Positions 1 to 8,121 of a DNA stretch of 25,052 nucleotides are shown piece after piece. This stretch comes from CAZMXP01 sp964570285 (GTDB taxonomy: Bacteria; Planctomycetota; PLA2). The DNA lies in NCBI GenBank assembly GCA_964570285.1, contig CAZMXP010000065.1:1-25052 (forward strand). Reading direction: 5' to 3'. Below the pieces are notes generated by a model, which saw nothing but the letters and a program-made list of their open reading frames with translations, was not told the origin of the DNA and did no database searches. A program made the translations under genes and the position numbers. Each line of letters opens with the position of its first letter. Position 1 is the stretch's first letter.

Positions 1-296
1 CGGCCACCGCCGCCGCCGCCGCCGCCGCCACCGCCGCCGCCGCGCGGACGCTCGTTGGCCTCGTTGACGCGAATCGGACGCCCGCGGAGGTCCTGGCCGT
101 CACAGGCGGAGATCGCCGCGCTCGCGTCGGCGGCCGATCCCATCTCGACGAAGGCGAACCCGCGCGGACGACCGGTGTCCCGATCCGTCACGATGCTGAC
201 CCGCTCGACCTTGCGGCCGTCGGCCGAGAAGAGATCAAACAGATCCTGCTCGGTCGCCTCGAAAGAGAGATTTCCCACGAAAATCTTCGTTCCCAT
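1..296 (-). CDS. RRM-type RNA-binding protein, glycine-rich tail (partial, 3' end beyond window)
   Basis: Predicted small single-RRM RNA-binding protein, probably acting on RNA in the cytoplasm as in the cyanobacterial/planctomycete Gly-rich RBP family, often linked to cold response. The translation opens MGTKIFVGNLSFEA; RNP2 is IFVGNL (residues 5-10) and RNP1 is RGFAFVEM (residues 45-52) with the aromatic residues expected to stack on RNA. After the RRM (ends near residue 80) comes NERPR and then an almost pure glycine run encoded by GGC/GGT codons, seen on the plus strand as a CCG/CCA repeat at 1-43. The C-terminus lies outside the window. The ATG at 296 is preceded by an AAAGGA Shine-Dalgarno about nine bases upstream. 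The 250-bp gap to the upstream same-strand CHAT gene holds a hairpin, so it is probably transcribed on its own. Confidence 0.92.
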   Translation of the reverse strand, partial: MGTKIFVGNLSFEATEQDLFDLFSADGRKVERVSIVTDRDTGRPRGFAFVEMGSAADASAAISACDGQDLRGRPIRVNEANERPRGGGGGGGGGGGGG

Positions 297-549
297 TGCA
301 AATGGTCCTTTCCGTTCGCGGCCCGGGATCCTTTTCTCAATCGACGGAAAGGTCTGGTCGGAACTTCGATTACACACACACAAACTAAAAGCGGAAGCCG
401 AGCCAGGGTCGATTCCTTGGGAACGGCCGGCAACCGAGACAACAGAGAGTCTACCAGCCTGTCTACTTCCCCGCGCGCAGTGCGGGGGGGCCCATGGCCC
501 GCAAAGCGGGCGACGGGCCCTAGGAAACCTCACCCCCCCCTGCCCCCCC
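297..549. other. Intergenic region, RRM gene leader
   Basis: No coding region is supported here. It holds the hairpin at 488-520, poly-C tracts at 530-550, and an AC dinucleotide run near 372-382 inside the most AT-rich part (360-392), which would be the promoter/5' leader of the minus-strand RRM gene. No clear -35/-10 pair could be assigned. Confidence 0.4.
488..520 (-). terminator. GC-rich hairpin, candidate terminator of the TPR-CHAT gene
   Basis: An inner stem GCCCGC/GCGGGC (497-502 with 506-511, AAA loop) is nested inside outer GGGCCC arms (488-493 with 515-520). It lies about 30 bases past the minus-strand stop at 550. There is no U-tract on either side, so it could be a Rho-dependent or processing hairpin rather than a classical intrinsic terminator. 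Confidence 0.4.
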
Positions 550-3090
550 CTAATCCGGCACCCCCCAAAGCTGCCACGCCGCCCAGTACCTCGGGTGGGC
601 CCACCTCGGCTCGGCGCGCACCGCCTCCTGAGCGGCCCGGAGGGCGGCGGCGGCGTCCGTCCCACCCGTTCGCCAGAGCCGGTAGAACCCGCCCATGAGC
701 ACCGCGGTTGCCTCGTCATCGACCCTCCACAGGCTCACGAGCACCCGGGGGGCGCCCGACGCGGCGAACGCATGCACGAATCCGAAGATCCCGTCAGCAC
801 TGTAGTTATGGCCGATTCCTGACTCGCAGGCAGCGAGGACAGCAAGGTCCGCGGGCACCCTCAGGCCGAACAGGTCGAGCACGGTCAGCGGGCCGTCCGC
901 GAGGGCCAGCGCGGAGAGCGACGGCCGGGCGGCGTCCACCCGGCCGTGGCAGGCGAGGTGGAGGGCCCGCCAGCGCTTGTTCCCGGCGAGCGCCCCCGCG
1001 AGCGCCGCGCGGGTGGCCTGCGGGCCGAGCAGCACCTCGTCTCCCACCGCGTCGGCCTCCTCCCGGGAGGAGGGCAGGTTGCCCTCCGGGTCGCCTATCG
1101 CGAGCACCCCCCTCCCTGGCGGAGGGGGGAGGCGCCGCAGGGCGAGCAGTGCCGTCCCGGAGGGAACGTAGGCGACGGGCCAATCGAGAAGCGCCGCGAA
1201 CGGCACGGTCGCGAGCACCCCCTCGGGCGAGATCAGGATGCGCGTTGTCCCCTCGGGGATCGGCAGCGGATCGATCAGCAGCCTGCGCGCCCGCTCGACC
1301 GCGGCGGCGCCTCCTGCCGCGGCGGCGTGGAGTGCCGTCGCGGCGTCCTCGAGATCCGCCGCCGCCTCGAGCAGGCAGACCTCGGCACCCTGCCGCGTCA
1401 GCACAAGGGCCGTCGCGCGCGGGCGTGTCAGCAGGTAGAGGACGAGCACCTCGTGCTCCGCGAGAACGGCGCGGACCGACTCGCTCGTCGCCGGCTCTGG
1501 ATAGAACACCGGCGCGGCCGCCTTGGCCTCGCGCTGCGATCGCTCCGCCGCCTCCACGAGCCTGCGCCGCGCCGCGTCGAGTGCGGCGCGCGCCTCGCGC
1601 ATGACATCCCTCTCCCCGGCCGCGACCGCCGCCTGATAGTCGCGCAGCGCGACGCTCTCCGCACGGCGCGCCTCGCGCTCGTCCTGGAGGACGGCCGCCG
1701 GCACGACGGCCTCCCGCGTCGCCTCCCCCGCGGCGAGGGACTCGACAAGCGACCCCGCCCTCGCCCACTCGGCGAACCAGAAGGCGAGATCGGCGTCGCC
1801 ACCCCAGCGCGCGGCAAGAAACCCGACCAGCGCCGGATGCTCGAACCGCTCCCGAGCGCGGGCGCCCTGCTCCGGGGCGAGGCCGCGCACCGAGAGGCCC
1901 CCGAGCCGGAGCGACTCCTCCGCCGCCTTCGCGGCTTCAGGAAGTGCGTCGCGCTGGATCTGCACGGCCGCGAGCCCCGCAAGCTGAACGGCGAGAGAGT
2001 CCCGGTCCTCGAGTTCGCGCGCCAGCGCCACCGCCCGCTGCCGCGCCGCGAGCGCGGCGTCGAACTCGTCGCGCTGGAGGTGCGCGCTCGCGACGTACCC
2101 GAAGGTGTAGAGGAGCCCCCGCCTGTCGTTCGCCCGCTCCTGCGCCGCCTGCACGTCGCGGAGGATGACCAGCGCCTCCTCGTGTCGCCCCGCGGTCAGG
2201 AGCGTGAGCGCGATGTTGGAGGAAGTGGCGAGCGCCCCGTCGTCGTCCCCCATCTCGAGGAGCAGCGCCTTCGCCCGCGCGAAGTGCGAGAGCGCCTCGT
2301 CGTAGCGCCCTAGATCCCTGCACGTGAGCCCCATCGTCCCCGAGCACATCGCCTCGAGGCCGCCATCGCCCGACTCGCGCGCGTAGGCCAGCGCCGCGGC
2401 GTGGTACTCGAGGGCCCGTTCGTAGTCGCGCACGACATGGTGCAGGTTGCCGAGGTTCCCGCGGACGATCGCCTCGAGATGCCGGTTGCCGAGCTTTCTC
2501 GCCCCCGCGAGCGCGGCCTCCTCGAGGCGGAAGGCCTCCGCCACCTCGCCGAGATCGCGCAGCACGATGCCGAGGTTCGCCTGCGCGCGCGTGATGCCGT
2601 CGAGGCTCCCCCGCTCCACCTCGCGTTCGAGCCGCGCACGCCAGAGGTCGCGCGCCAGCGGCAGGTTCCCGGCGTCGAGAGCGGCCCCGCCCGCGAGGTG
2701 AAGCTCCCTCGCCTCGCGCGCGAACCAGCCGAGCTCCCGCGCCTTCGCAGCGGCGTCCCCGGCCTCCAAGGAGAGGCCCGCCCCCCCCGCCCGCCGCGCG
2801 GCGACATGCCGCGGCAGCGCCTCCACATCGCGCCGCGGCGCGGCCCTCGCGTACGCCTCGGCGACCTCGAACTCCCCCATCTCGCAGAGCGCGTCCGCGA
2901 CGAGCCACGGGTCGGGGTCGTCGCGCGCCGCCAGCGGCCCTAGGTCGCCCCCCTTCCGGTGGAGCGCGACCACCTCCGCGGCGGCCGTCGCCGGGTCGGC
3001 TCCGGCGATCCTGCCGATGAGAAGGAGCAGGAACGCGACGCGCCTCAAGGCGCCATCTATTGAAGCACCCGAAACCCCGTCCGGGCTCAT
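550..3090 (-). CDS. Exported TPR-repeat CHAT-domain (caspase-like) protein
   Basis: 846-aa protein with an N-terminal hydrophobic segment (RRVAFLLLLIGRIAGA, about residues 17-32) resembling a signal peptide, then tandem TPR helices (roughly residues 60-400, repeated A-L/A-Y spacing), an Ala/Arg-rich helical linker, and a C-terminal CHAT domain (about 560-846). CHAT domains are clan CD cysteine peptidases of the caspase/separase type. The expected dyad is visible: His715 in LACHG and Cys755 in AACESG, so it may be active. TPRs normally bind a protein partner; neither substrate nor partner is known here. The start is uncertain. ATG 3090 is only 6 bp from the divergent start at 3097, whereas an in-frame TTG at 3048 would give a shorter, cleaner signal peptide (LRRVAFLLLLIGRIAGA) and leave room for a promoter. 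Export makes a role as the CRISPR-associated TPR-CHAT protein unlikely. Confidence 0.9.
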   Translation of the reverse strand: MSPDGVSGASIDGALRRVAFLLLLIGRIAGADPATAAAEVVALHRKGGDLGPLAARDDPDPWLVADALCEMGEFEVAEAYARAAPRRDVEALPRHVAARRAGGAGLSLEAGDAAAKARELGWFAREARELHLAGGAALDAGNLPLARDLWRARLEREVERGSLDGITRAQANLGIVLRDLGEVAEAFRLEEAALAGARKLGNRHLEAIVRGNLGNLHHVVRDYERALEYHAAALAYARESGDGGLEAMCSGTMGLTCRDLGRYDEALSHFARAKALLLEMGDDDGALATSSNIALTLLTAGRHEEALVILRDVQAAQERANDRRGLLYTFGYVASAHLQRDEFDAALAARQRAVALARELEDRDSLAVQLAGLAAVQIQRDALPEAAKAAEESLRLGGLSVRGLAPEQGARARERFEHPALVGFLAARWGGDADLAFWFAEWARAGSLVESLAAGEATREAVVPAAVLQDEREARRAESVALRDYQAAVAAGERDVMREARAALDAARRRLVEAAERSQREAKAAAPVFYPEPATSESVRAVLAEHEVLVLYLLTRPRATALVLTRQGAEVCLLEAAADLEDAATALHAAAAGGAAAVERARRLLIDPLPIPEGTTRILISPEGVLATVPFAALLDWPVAYVPSGTALLALRRLPPPPGRGVLAIGDPEGNLPSSREEADAVGDEVLLGPQATRAALAGALAGNKRWRALHLACHGRVDAARPSLSALALADGPLTVLDLFGLRVPADLAVLAACESGIGHNYSADGIFGFVHAFAASGAPRVLVSLWRVDDEATAVLMGGFYRLWRTGGTDAAAALRAAQEAVRAEPRWAHPRYWAAWQLWGVPD

Positions 3091-3096
3091 GGGTTA

Positions 3097-5106
3097 ATGA
3101 TGTCGATGAACCTCCGCCGCCTCGTCTGCCTCGCCCCCCCCTTCCTGCTGGCCCTCGCGGCGCTGGTCGCGAGCGCCGGGGAGGCGGCGCGCGGCCGGGC
3201 ACCCGCGCTGAAGGCGGCGGCGCGCGTCGACGCGCTCCTCGAGGCTGTCCTCGCGGAGAAGAAGCTCAAGGCCCCCCCCCCCTGCGACGACGGGACCTTC
3301 GCGCGGCGCACCTACCTCGCGGTGCTCGGCCGCATCCCGACGACTTCCGAGCTCGCGTCGTTCGTCGAGGCCAAGGGTGCCGACAAGGGCCTCGCCCTCG
3401 TGGACGATCTTCTGGGGGCGCGGGGGCACGAGAGCCACCTCTTCAACTGGTGGGCGGACCTGCTGCGCGTGAAGAGCCGCCTGCCGAGGCAGATCTCCGG
3501 CGAGCCCTACGCGCACTGGCTCAAGGAGTCGCTCGCCGCCAACAAGCCGTACGACGACATGGTGCGCGAACTGCTCACCGCGGAGGGGCCGGTGCACAAG
3601 CGCGACAACGGCGCGACGGGCTACCTGATGCGCGACCGCAACATGCCCGAAGACAACATGTCGAACACGATCCGGCTCTTCCTGGGCTCCCGGGTCGAGT
3701 GCGCGCAGTGCCACAACCATCCGTTCGACTCCTTCAAGCAGAAGGAGTACTTCGAGATGGTCGCCTTCACCGGCGGCATCCAGTACGAGAGGCGGCCCCG
3801 GGAGGATCCGCGCGCGATCCCGCTGATGCGCACGGCGCAGCAGCGCTGGGGACAGAACGGCGTGCGCGCGCTCTTCCGCACGCTCGAGCCGTCGATGACC
3901 GGGATCTACGGCACCGGAACCGGCGCGGCGCAGCTTCCCGCCGACTACCAGTACGACGACGCGAAGCCCCTCTCCTGGGTCACCGCGCACGCGATGTTCG
4001 CCCCGAGCCTCTCGCTCGAGGCGAGCCCCCCCTCCCCGCAGCGCGAGCCGCGCCGCGCGAGGCAGAACCAGCAGCGCCGCGGCAGGGGAGGACCGCAGGC
4101 GGAGGAGATCGACTCGCGCGAGTCGTTCGCCGCGTGGGTCACGTCGCCCGAGAACGAGCGCTTCTCGGCCGTGATCGCCAACCGCGTCTGGAAGCGCCTC
4201 TTCGGGCGCGGACTCATCGAGCCGGTGGACGACCTCAAGGAGGACACGCTCTCGACCGCGCCGGAGCTGCTCACGCACCTCGCCGCGCTCGTCCGCGAGC
4301 TCGGCTACGACCTGCGCGAGTTCGAGCGCACGCTGCTCTACACCCGCCACTGGCATCGCGAGGCCTGCCTGCCGGCCGAGGTGCCCGGCGACGCCGCGGA
4401 CCTGCGCGGGCCGCTGATGCGGCGCATGACGGCGGAGCAGGCGTGGGACTCGATGCTGACGCTCGTCGTGCCCGACCTCGACGGGACGCTCGCGCCGCCG
4501 AAGAGCCCGCGGGCGGAACTCGTCTACCGCGAGCACGAGACGCTCGCGAGCGCGACCGACGAGCAGATCCTCGAGCGCACGGGCCTCATGGTGCTGCGCT
4601 ACACCGATCCCGCGGCGGCGCGCAAGGAGCAGCAGCGCCTGCGCGAGGAGCGGAGGAACGAGATGATCCGCGAGATGGCGTCGGCGGGGCCCGAGGAGCG
4701 GCAGCGGCTGCGCGGCGGGCGCGCGCTGCGCGACCTGCAGCGCGCGAGCGACCTCCCGTCCCCCGCGCCCCCTGGACATCTGCTGCTGGAGTTCGGGCAG
4801 TCCGAACGCGATCTCATCGACGCCTCGCACGCCGACGCGACGGTGCCGCAGGTGCTCGCGCTGCTCAACGACTTCCTCGAGCAGCGGCTGCTCAACAACC
4901 GCTCGGCGGTGCTCGCGAAGGAGCTTGAAGGGGCGAGAGACGTGCCCGGCAAGGTCCGCGTGGCCTTTCTCGCGGTGCTCGGCCGCGCGCCGACGCGCGG
5001 CGAGAGCGCGCTGTGGGAGCCCGACATCGCGAAGAGCGGCGCGCGCGCGCTGCAAGACCTCGTCTGGACGCTCGTGAACAGCCACGAGTTCCTCTTCGTC
5101 CGCTAG
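3097..5106 (+). CDS. DUF1549/DUF1553 domain protein with c-type haem motif
   Basis: 669-aa exported protein. Residues 7-25 form a signal peptide (LRRLVCLAPPFLLALAALV). A DUF1549 domain spans roughly residues 40-250 and contains the CxxCH haem-binding motif CAQCHNHP (Cys202, Cys205, His206). DUF1553 spans roughly 340-650, with the family hallmark NRVWKRLFGRGLIEPVDDL from residue 361. Both families are greatly expanded in Planctomycetota and usually sit next to DUF1501 genes, as here; their biochemical role is not established, although a periplasmic redox or polymer-degradation role is often suggested. Between the domains is a low-complexity Pro/Arg-rich stretch (about 310-335). Three in-frame ATGs (3097, 3100, 3106) compete as the start and none has a convincing Shine-Dalgarno. 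It is the first gene of a three-gene operon; the next starts 11 bp after its stop. Confidence 0.93.
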   Translation: MMSMNLRRLVCLAPPFLLALAALVASAGEAARGRAPALKAAARVDALLEAVLAEKKLKAPPPCDDGTFARRTYLAVLGRIPTTSELASFVEAKGADKGLALVDDLLGARGHESHLFNWWADLLRVKSRLPRQISGEPYAHWLKESLAANKPYDDMVRELLTAEGPVHKRDNGATGYLMRDRNMPEDNMSNTIRLFLGSRVECAQCHNHPFDSFKQKEYFEMVAFTGGIQYERRPREDPRAIPLMRTAQQRWGQNGVRALFRTLEPSMTGIYGTGTGAAQLPADYQYDDAKPLSWVTAHAMFAPSLSLEASPPSPQREPRRARQNQQRRGRGGPQAEEIDSRESFAAWVTSPENERFSAVIANRVWKRLFGRGLIEPVDDLKEDTLSTAPELLTHLAALVRELGYDLREFERTLLYTRHWHREACLPAEVPGDAADLRGPLMRRMTAEQAWDSMLTLVVPDLDGTLAPPKSPRAELVYREHETLASATDEQILERTGLMVLRYTDPAAARKEQQRLREERRNEMIREMASAGPEERQRLRGGRALRDLQRASDLPSPAPPGHLLLEFGQSERDLIDASHADATVPQVLALLNDFLEQRLLNNRSAVLAKELEGARDVPGKVRVAFLAVLGRAPTRGESALWEPDIAKSGARALQDLVWTLVNSHEFLFVR

Positions 5107-5117
5107 CGGAGGACCCC

Positions 5118-6422
5118 ATGCGACTCACCAAGCTCTCGAACCGCTGCGACGACTGCACCCGGCGCGACTTCGTCGCGGGCGCCGCCAAGGGGCTGCTCGG
5201 CCTCGGCGCGATGCCCTGGCTGACGCGGCTCGCCGCGGCGGCGGAGGAGGCGGCGATCCCGCTCGGCCCCGCGACGGCGCGCAACGTGATCTACCTCTAC
5301 ATGGCGGGCGGCATGAGCCATCTCGACACGTTTGATACCAAGCCGGGCGCCGCGACGCAGGGGCCGACGGAGACGATCCGGACGAGCGCCGACGGCGTGC
5401 GCGTCTCGCAGCACTTCCCGCTGCTCGCAAGGCGCATGGACCGCGTCGCCGTGATCAACTCGATGAACTCGACGCAGGGCGCGCACGAGCAGGGCCGCTA
5501 CTTCATGCACACCGGCTACATGCTGCGCGGCACGATCCAGCACCCGTCGATGGGCGCGTGGCTCGAGAGGATGCGCGGCCGGCTCAACCCGACTCTGCCG
5601 GGCCACGTCGTCGTCGGCGGCGGCGCGGGCACGGCGTCGCGCGGCTTCTTCGACGCGTCGCTGATGCCGCTGCCGATCGGCGACCCCGCCGCGGGGCTCT
5701 CGAACAGCCGCCGCGCGGAGGGGATCTCCGAGGCGCGCTTCGAGGACCGGATCCACCGCCTGGAGCAGATGAACGCGGCCTTCCGCGAGCGGTACGACGG
5801 CAAGGCGCTCGACGACTACGCCAAGATCTACGAGCAGGCGGTGAAGCTGATGTCGAGCAGCGACCTCGCCGCCTTCGACATCGCGCAGGAGCCCGCGGCG
5901 GTCCGCGAGGCGTACGGCGACGACCGCTTCGGGCAGGGCTGCCTGCTCGCGCGCCGCCTCGTCGAGCGCGGCGTGCGCTTCGTCGAGGTCGTCAGCGGCG
6001 GCTGGGACACCCACAGCGAAAACTTCGAGCAGATGGAGGACCTCTGCCCGCCGGTCGACCGCGCGCTCAGCGCGCTGCTCACGGACCTCGACGCGCGCGG
6101 CCTGCTCGACGAGACGCTCGTCGTGCTGACGACGGAGTTCGGCCGCTCCCCCGACATCTCGCAGGACCGCGCGAGCGGCCGCAACCACTATCCGAAGGCC
6201 TTCTCGGCGCTGATGGCCGGCGGCGGCATCCGCGGCGGCCGCACCCACGGCAAGACCGACGCCGAGGGGCGCGAGATCGTCGAGAACCCCGTCACGGTCC
6301 CCGACTTCAACGCGACGATCGCGCACGCGCTCGGCCTGCCGCTCGAGCACAAGCTCTACTCGCCGTCGGGCCGCCCCTTCACCGTCGCCGACAAGGGCAC
6401 GCCGGTGCTCGCGCTCTTCTAA
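5118..6422 (+). CDS. DUF1501 family Tat-exported protein
   Basis: 434-aa protein of the DUF1501 family, related in fold to alkaline phosphatases and sulfatases. A twin-arginine signal is at the N-terminus (CTRRDFVAGAAKGLLGLGA, Arg15-Arg16), implying export of a folded protein. Family motifs follow in order: NVIYLYMAGGMSHLDTFD, INSMNSTQGAHEQGRYFMHTGY, GWDTHSENFEQM, and VVLTTEFGRSP followed by GRNHYPKAFSALMAGGGIRGG. The Asp/His residues in these segments are the likely metal or phosphoryl-site ligands by analogy with the superfamily. ATG 5118 is chosen because GGAGG sits just upstream and the Tat motif begins within 15 residues. It is placed 11 bp after the DUF1549/DUF1553 gene and 3 bp before the PSCyt1 gene, so the three are surely co-transcribed. 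The substrate is unknown. Confidence 0.94.
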   Translation: MRLTKLSNRCDDCTRRDFVAGAAKGLLGLGAMPWLTRLAAAAEEAAIPLGPATARNVIYLYMAGGMSHLDTFDTKPGAATQGPTETIRTSADGVRVSQHFPLLARRMDRVAVINSMNSTQGAHEQGRYFMHTGYMLRGTIQHPSMGAWLERMRGRLNPTLPGHVVVGGGAGTASRGFFDASLMPLPIGDPAAGLSNSRRAEGISEARFEDRIHRLEQMNAAFRERYDGKALDDYAKIYEQAVKLMSSSDLAAFDIAQEPAAVREAYGDDRFGQGCLLARRLVERGVRFVEVVSGGWDTHSENFEQMEDLCPPVDRALSALLTDLDARGLLDETLVVLTTEFGRSPDISQDRASGRNHYPKAFSALMAGGGIRGGRTHGKTDAEGREIVENPVTVPDFNATIAHALGLPLEHKLYSPSGRPFTVADKGTPVLALF

Positions 6423-6425
6423 GTC

Positions 6426-7379
6426 ATGACGACCACGCTGCTGCTCCTGCTGCTCGCCGCCGACCCGGTCGACTTCGCGCGCGACGTAGTGCCCATCCTC
6501 GAGGCGCGCTGCTACCAGTGCCACGCCGTCGAGTACAAGGGCAAGGCGAGAAAGCCGAAGGGCGATCTGCGCCTCGACTCGTTGGAGTTGATTCTCAGGG
6601 GGTCCGGGGGCAAGAAGCCCGTCGTCGTCGCGGGCCATCCGGAGAAGAGCGAACTGATGCGCCGCATCGCGCTGCCGGGCGACCACGAGGACGTGATGCC
6701 GCCCGACGGGGAGACGCTGCCCGAGGCCGAGCGCGACCTCCTCAGACGCTGGATCGCGGAGGCGGCGCCGAAGCAGGCGCAGCCGTCCGCGAACGACCCC
6801 TTCGCGCTCTGGCGCTCTGTCGGAGAGGGCCTGCCCGCGGCGCCGCAGGCCGCCATCGATGCGGCCTCGAAGGCGACGGGCGCCCGCATCGAGCCGCTCT
6901 TCGACGGCAGCCCGCTGCTGCGCGTCGACTTCATCGCCGAACCCGCCCGCGGCGACGACAAGGCGATCGTCGCCCTCGCCGCCCTGCGCCGCAACATCGC
7001 GATCCTCTCCCTCGGCGACACGAAGGTCACGGACTCGTCGATCGCCGAGATCGCGAAGATGCCCGCGCTGCTGCGCCTCGACCTGCAACGCACGGCAGTC
7101 ACGGACAAGGGAGTCAGCGCCCTCGGCCACGGCGGCCCACCCGAGCTCCGCCGCCTCAACCTCTACGGCACCGCCGTCACCGACGCGGGCGTAGCCGCCC
7201 TTGCCGGTCTCGCCAAGCTCGAATCGCTCTTCCTCTGGGAAAGCAAGGTCACGGAGAAGGGCGTCGCCGCGCTCCGGGCGGCGCTGCCCGGATGCAACAT
7301 CCGCCTCGAGGGCGACCTGCCCGAGCCCGAGGGCCCGCGCAACCCCGATGCGAACCCGGGGCGGCGGCGGAACAAGTGA
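6426..7379 (+). CDS. PSCyt1 (planctomycete cytochrome C) domain protein with leucine-rich repeats
   Basis: 317-aa protein. A short hydrophobic start (TTTLLLLLLA) serves as a minimal signal peptide, followed by a planctomycete-type cytochrome C domain (about residues 15-115): DFARDVVPILEARCYQCH with Cys29, Cys32 and His33 as haem-attachment residues, and DVMPP further on, whose Met is a candidate distal ligand. Residues about 180-290 are four or more LRRs of the type LxxLxLxxTxVTDxGVxALAxL, a protein-binding solenoid. The tail is Pro/Arg-rich and polar. In planctomycetes PSCyt1 is often fused to DUF1549/DUF1553; here it is a separate gene in the same operon, starting 3 bp after the DUF1501 stop, so translation is probably coupled. 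Probably periplasmic; partner and substrate unknown. Confidence 0.92.
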   Translation: MTTTLLLLLLAADPVDFARDVVPILEARCYQCHAVEYKGKARKPKGDLRLDSLELILRGSGGKKPVVVAGHPEKSELMRRIALPGDHEDVMPPDGETLPEAERDLLRRWIAEAAPKQAQPSANDPFALWRSVGEGLPAAPQAAIDAASKATGARIEPLFDGSPLLRVDFIAEPARGDDKAIVALAALRRNIAILSLGDTKVTDSSIAEIAKMPALLRLDLQRTAVTDKGVSALGHGGPPELRRLNLYGTAVTDAGVAALAGLAKLESLFLWESKVTEKGVAALRAALPGCNIRLEGDLPEPEGPRNPDANPGRRRNK

Positions 7380-7398
7380 CACTCCGGCACGCCGCCCC

Positions 7399-7417
7399 TG
7401 CGGACTCCAAGTCCGCA
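7399..7417 (+). terminator. Short hairpin after the DUF1549/DUF1501/PSCyt1 operon
   Basis: Perfect 8-bp stem TGCGGACT/AGTCCGCA with a CCA loop, 20 bases after the stop of the PSCyt1 gene. No T-run follows, so termination is plausible from position but unproven. Confidence 0.4.
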
Positions 7418-7544
7418 CCCGATCCCCGCAACCCGTGTTTCGCCAACACCTTACACCGGTGCTAGTGGCTGAGTGCCCGCGCGTCGTGGTAGCATCGCAG
7501 TGGCGAGACTTCCCCGGAGGGAAGCCCCTAATCGAGGCCTCATC

Positions 7545-7745
7545 ATGACCATCCTGGAGCAACTCGAAAAGCACGTGCGCGCGCTCTCCCCCGAGGACCT
7601 GAGGAAGTTCCGCGCCTGGTTCGTCGAGTTCGATGCCCGCGCCTGGGACGACGAGATCGAGGGCGATTCGAGGAAGGGCAAGCTCGATCGGCTCGTATCG
7701 GAAGCGCGCGCAGAGCACAAGTCTGGGAAGACGCGGGAGATTTGA
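7545..7745 (+). CDS. Small antitoxin-like protein of a type II TA pair
   Basis: 66-aa acidic, helical protein (MTILEQLEKHVRALSPEDL...FRAWFVEFDARAWDDEIEGD, ending GKTREI). I recognise the architecture of a common small family that precedes RelE/ParE-like toxin genes: an N-terminal helix with LSPEDLRKFRAWF, then AWDDEIE and a C-terminal GKLDRL...GKTREI tail. The toxin remnant that follows supports this. ATG 7545 is preferred over an upstream in-frame start at 7473 because homologues begin at MTxxE and GAGG lies seven bases upstream. Its stop TGA overlaps the TTG that would start the toxin. The toxin appears truncated, so this antitoxin may be an orphan relic or retain only regulatory activity. 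Family assignment is from memory of its typical sequence. Confidence 0.7.
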   Translation: MTILEQLEKHVRALSPEDLRKFRAWFVEFDARAWDDEIEGDSRKGKLDRLVSEARAEHKSGKTREI

Positions 7746-7816
7746 GGCATTTCGCCTCGTCCCGGTTCTGGGCGCTCTACAAGGCGCTGCCGCCGGAGGT
7801 TCGCGCCTTGGCTGCA
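7742..7816 (+). pseudogene. Truncated RelE/ParE-like toxin fragment
   Basis: From the TTG at 7742, overlapping the antitoxin stop as TTGA, the frame reads (M)RHFASSRFWALYKALPPEVRALA. This matches the usual N-terminus of the toxin partners of this antitoxin family (basic start, then RFWxLYxALPxEVxxLA). After about residue 24 the family's expected basic beta-strand core and hydrophobic C-terminus are absent. The frame stays open to 7999, but the downstream residues (APEGLPSFSPLLRIRN...) do not resemble a toxin, and neither alternative frame restores it. I infer a 3' deletion that removed the catalytic part. Confidence 0.55.
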
Positions 7817-7908
7817 CCGGAAGGACTGCCCTCGTTCTCGCCGCTGCTGCGTATCCGGAATCCGTGCACGGTAAGGACGGTAGACTGGAGGCGTGGGCAC
7901 ACCGCTGA

Positions 7909-8121
7909 CGTAAGGAGCAGGCGACCGCGTTCAAGCGCCGCTGGGAGCTCCTACGCGCACGCGAGATCGCCGAGTTGCGCGCGACGCCCATCGAGGTGAA
8001 ACTCCGCCAGCTCGCCGCGCTCATGGCGTCGGTCCGGGATCTGGGCTGGGACGACCGGCTCGCAGAGGGGGAGACGGCGGTCTGGCGCCGCTGGAAGCGC
8101 CTCCGGGACGCCCGTGGCTGA
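7909..8121 (+). pseudogene. Start-less small gene preceding a nucleotidyltransferase
   Basis: The frame from 7921 reads ATAFKRRWELLRAREIAEL, then RQLAALMASVRDLGWDD, and ends WRRWKRLRDARG at TGA 8119-8121. It looks like a real helical protein of a family I associate with genes directly upstream of MNT/AbiEii-type nucleotidyltransferases. A strong AAGGAG lies at 7912-7917, yet at proper distance there is no ATG, GTG or TTG; the codon where a start is expected is CAG or ACC. Internal TTG, GTG and ATG codons are too far from the ribosome site. The gene may have lost its start by mutation, or use a non-canonical start. It overlaps the next gene by 8 bp. Confidence 0.5.

Noticed and set aside
1..43. 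CCG/CCA trinucleotide repeat as a stand-alone repeat or CRISPR-like array
   Set aside because: It is the codon run for the glycine tail of the RRM protein; there are no spacers.
550..3090. TPR-CHAT protein as part of a type III-E CRISPR (Craspase-like) system
   Set aside because: No Cas genes or repeats in the window, and an N-terminal signal peptide points to export.
3094..5085. 663-aa minus-strand open frame opposite the DUF1549/DUF1553 gene
   Set aside because: Antisense of a clear family member, a typical effect of high GC3.
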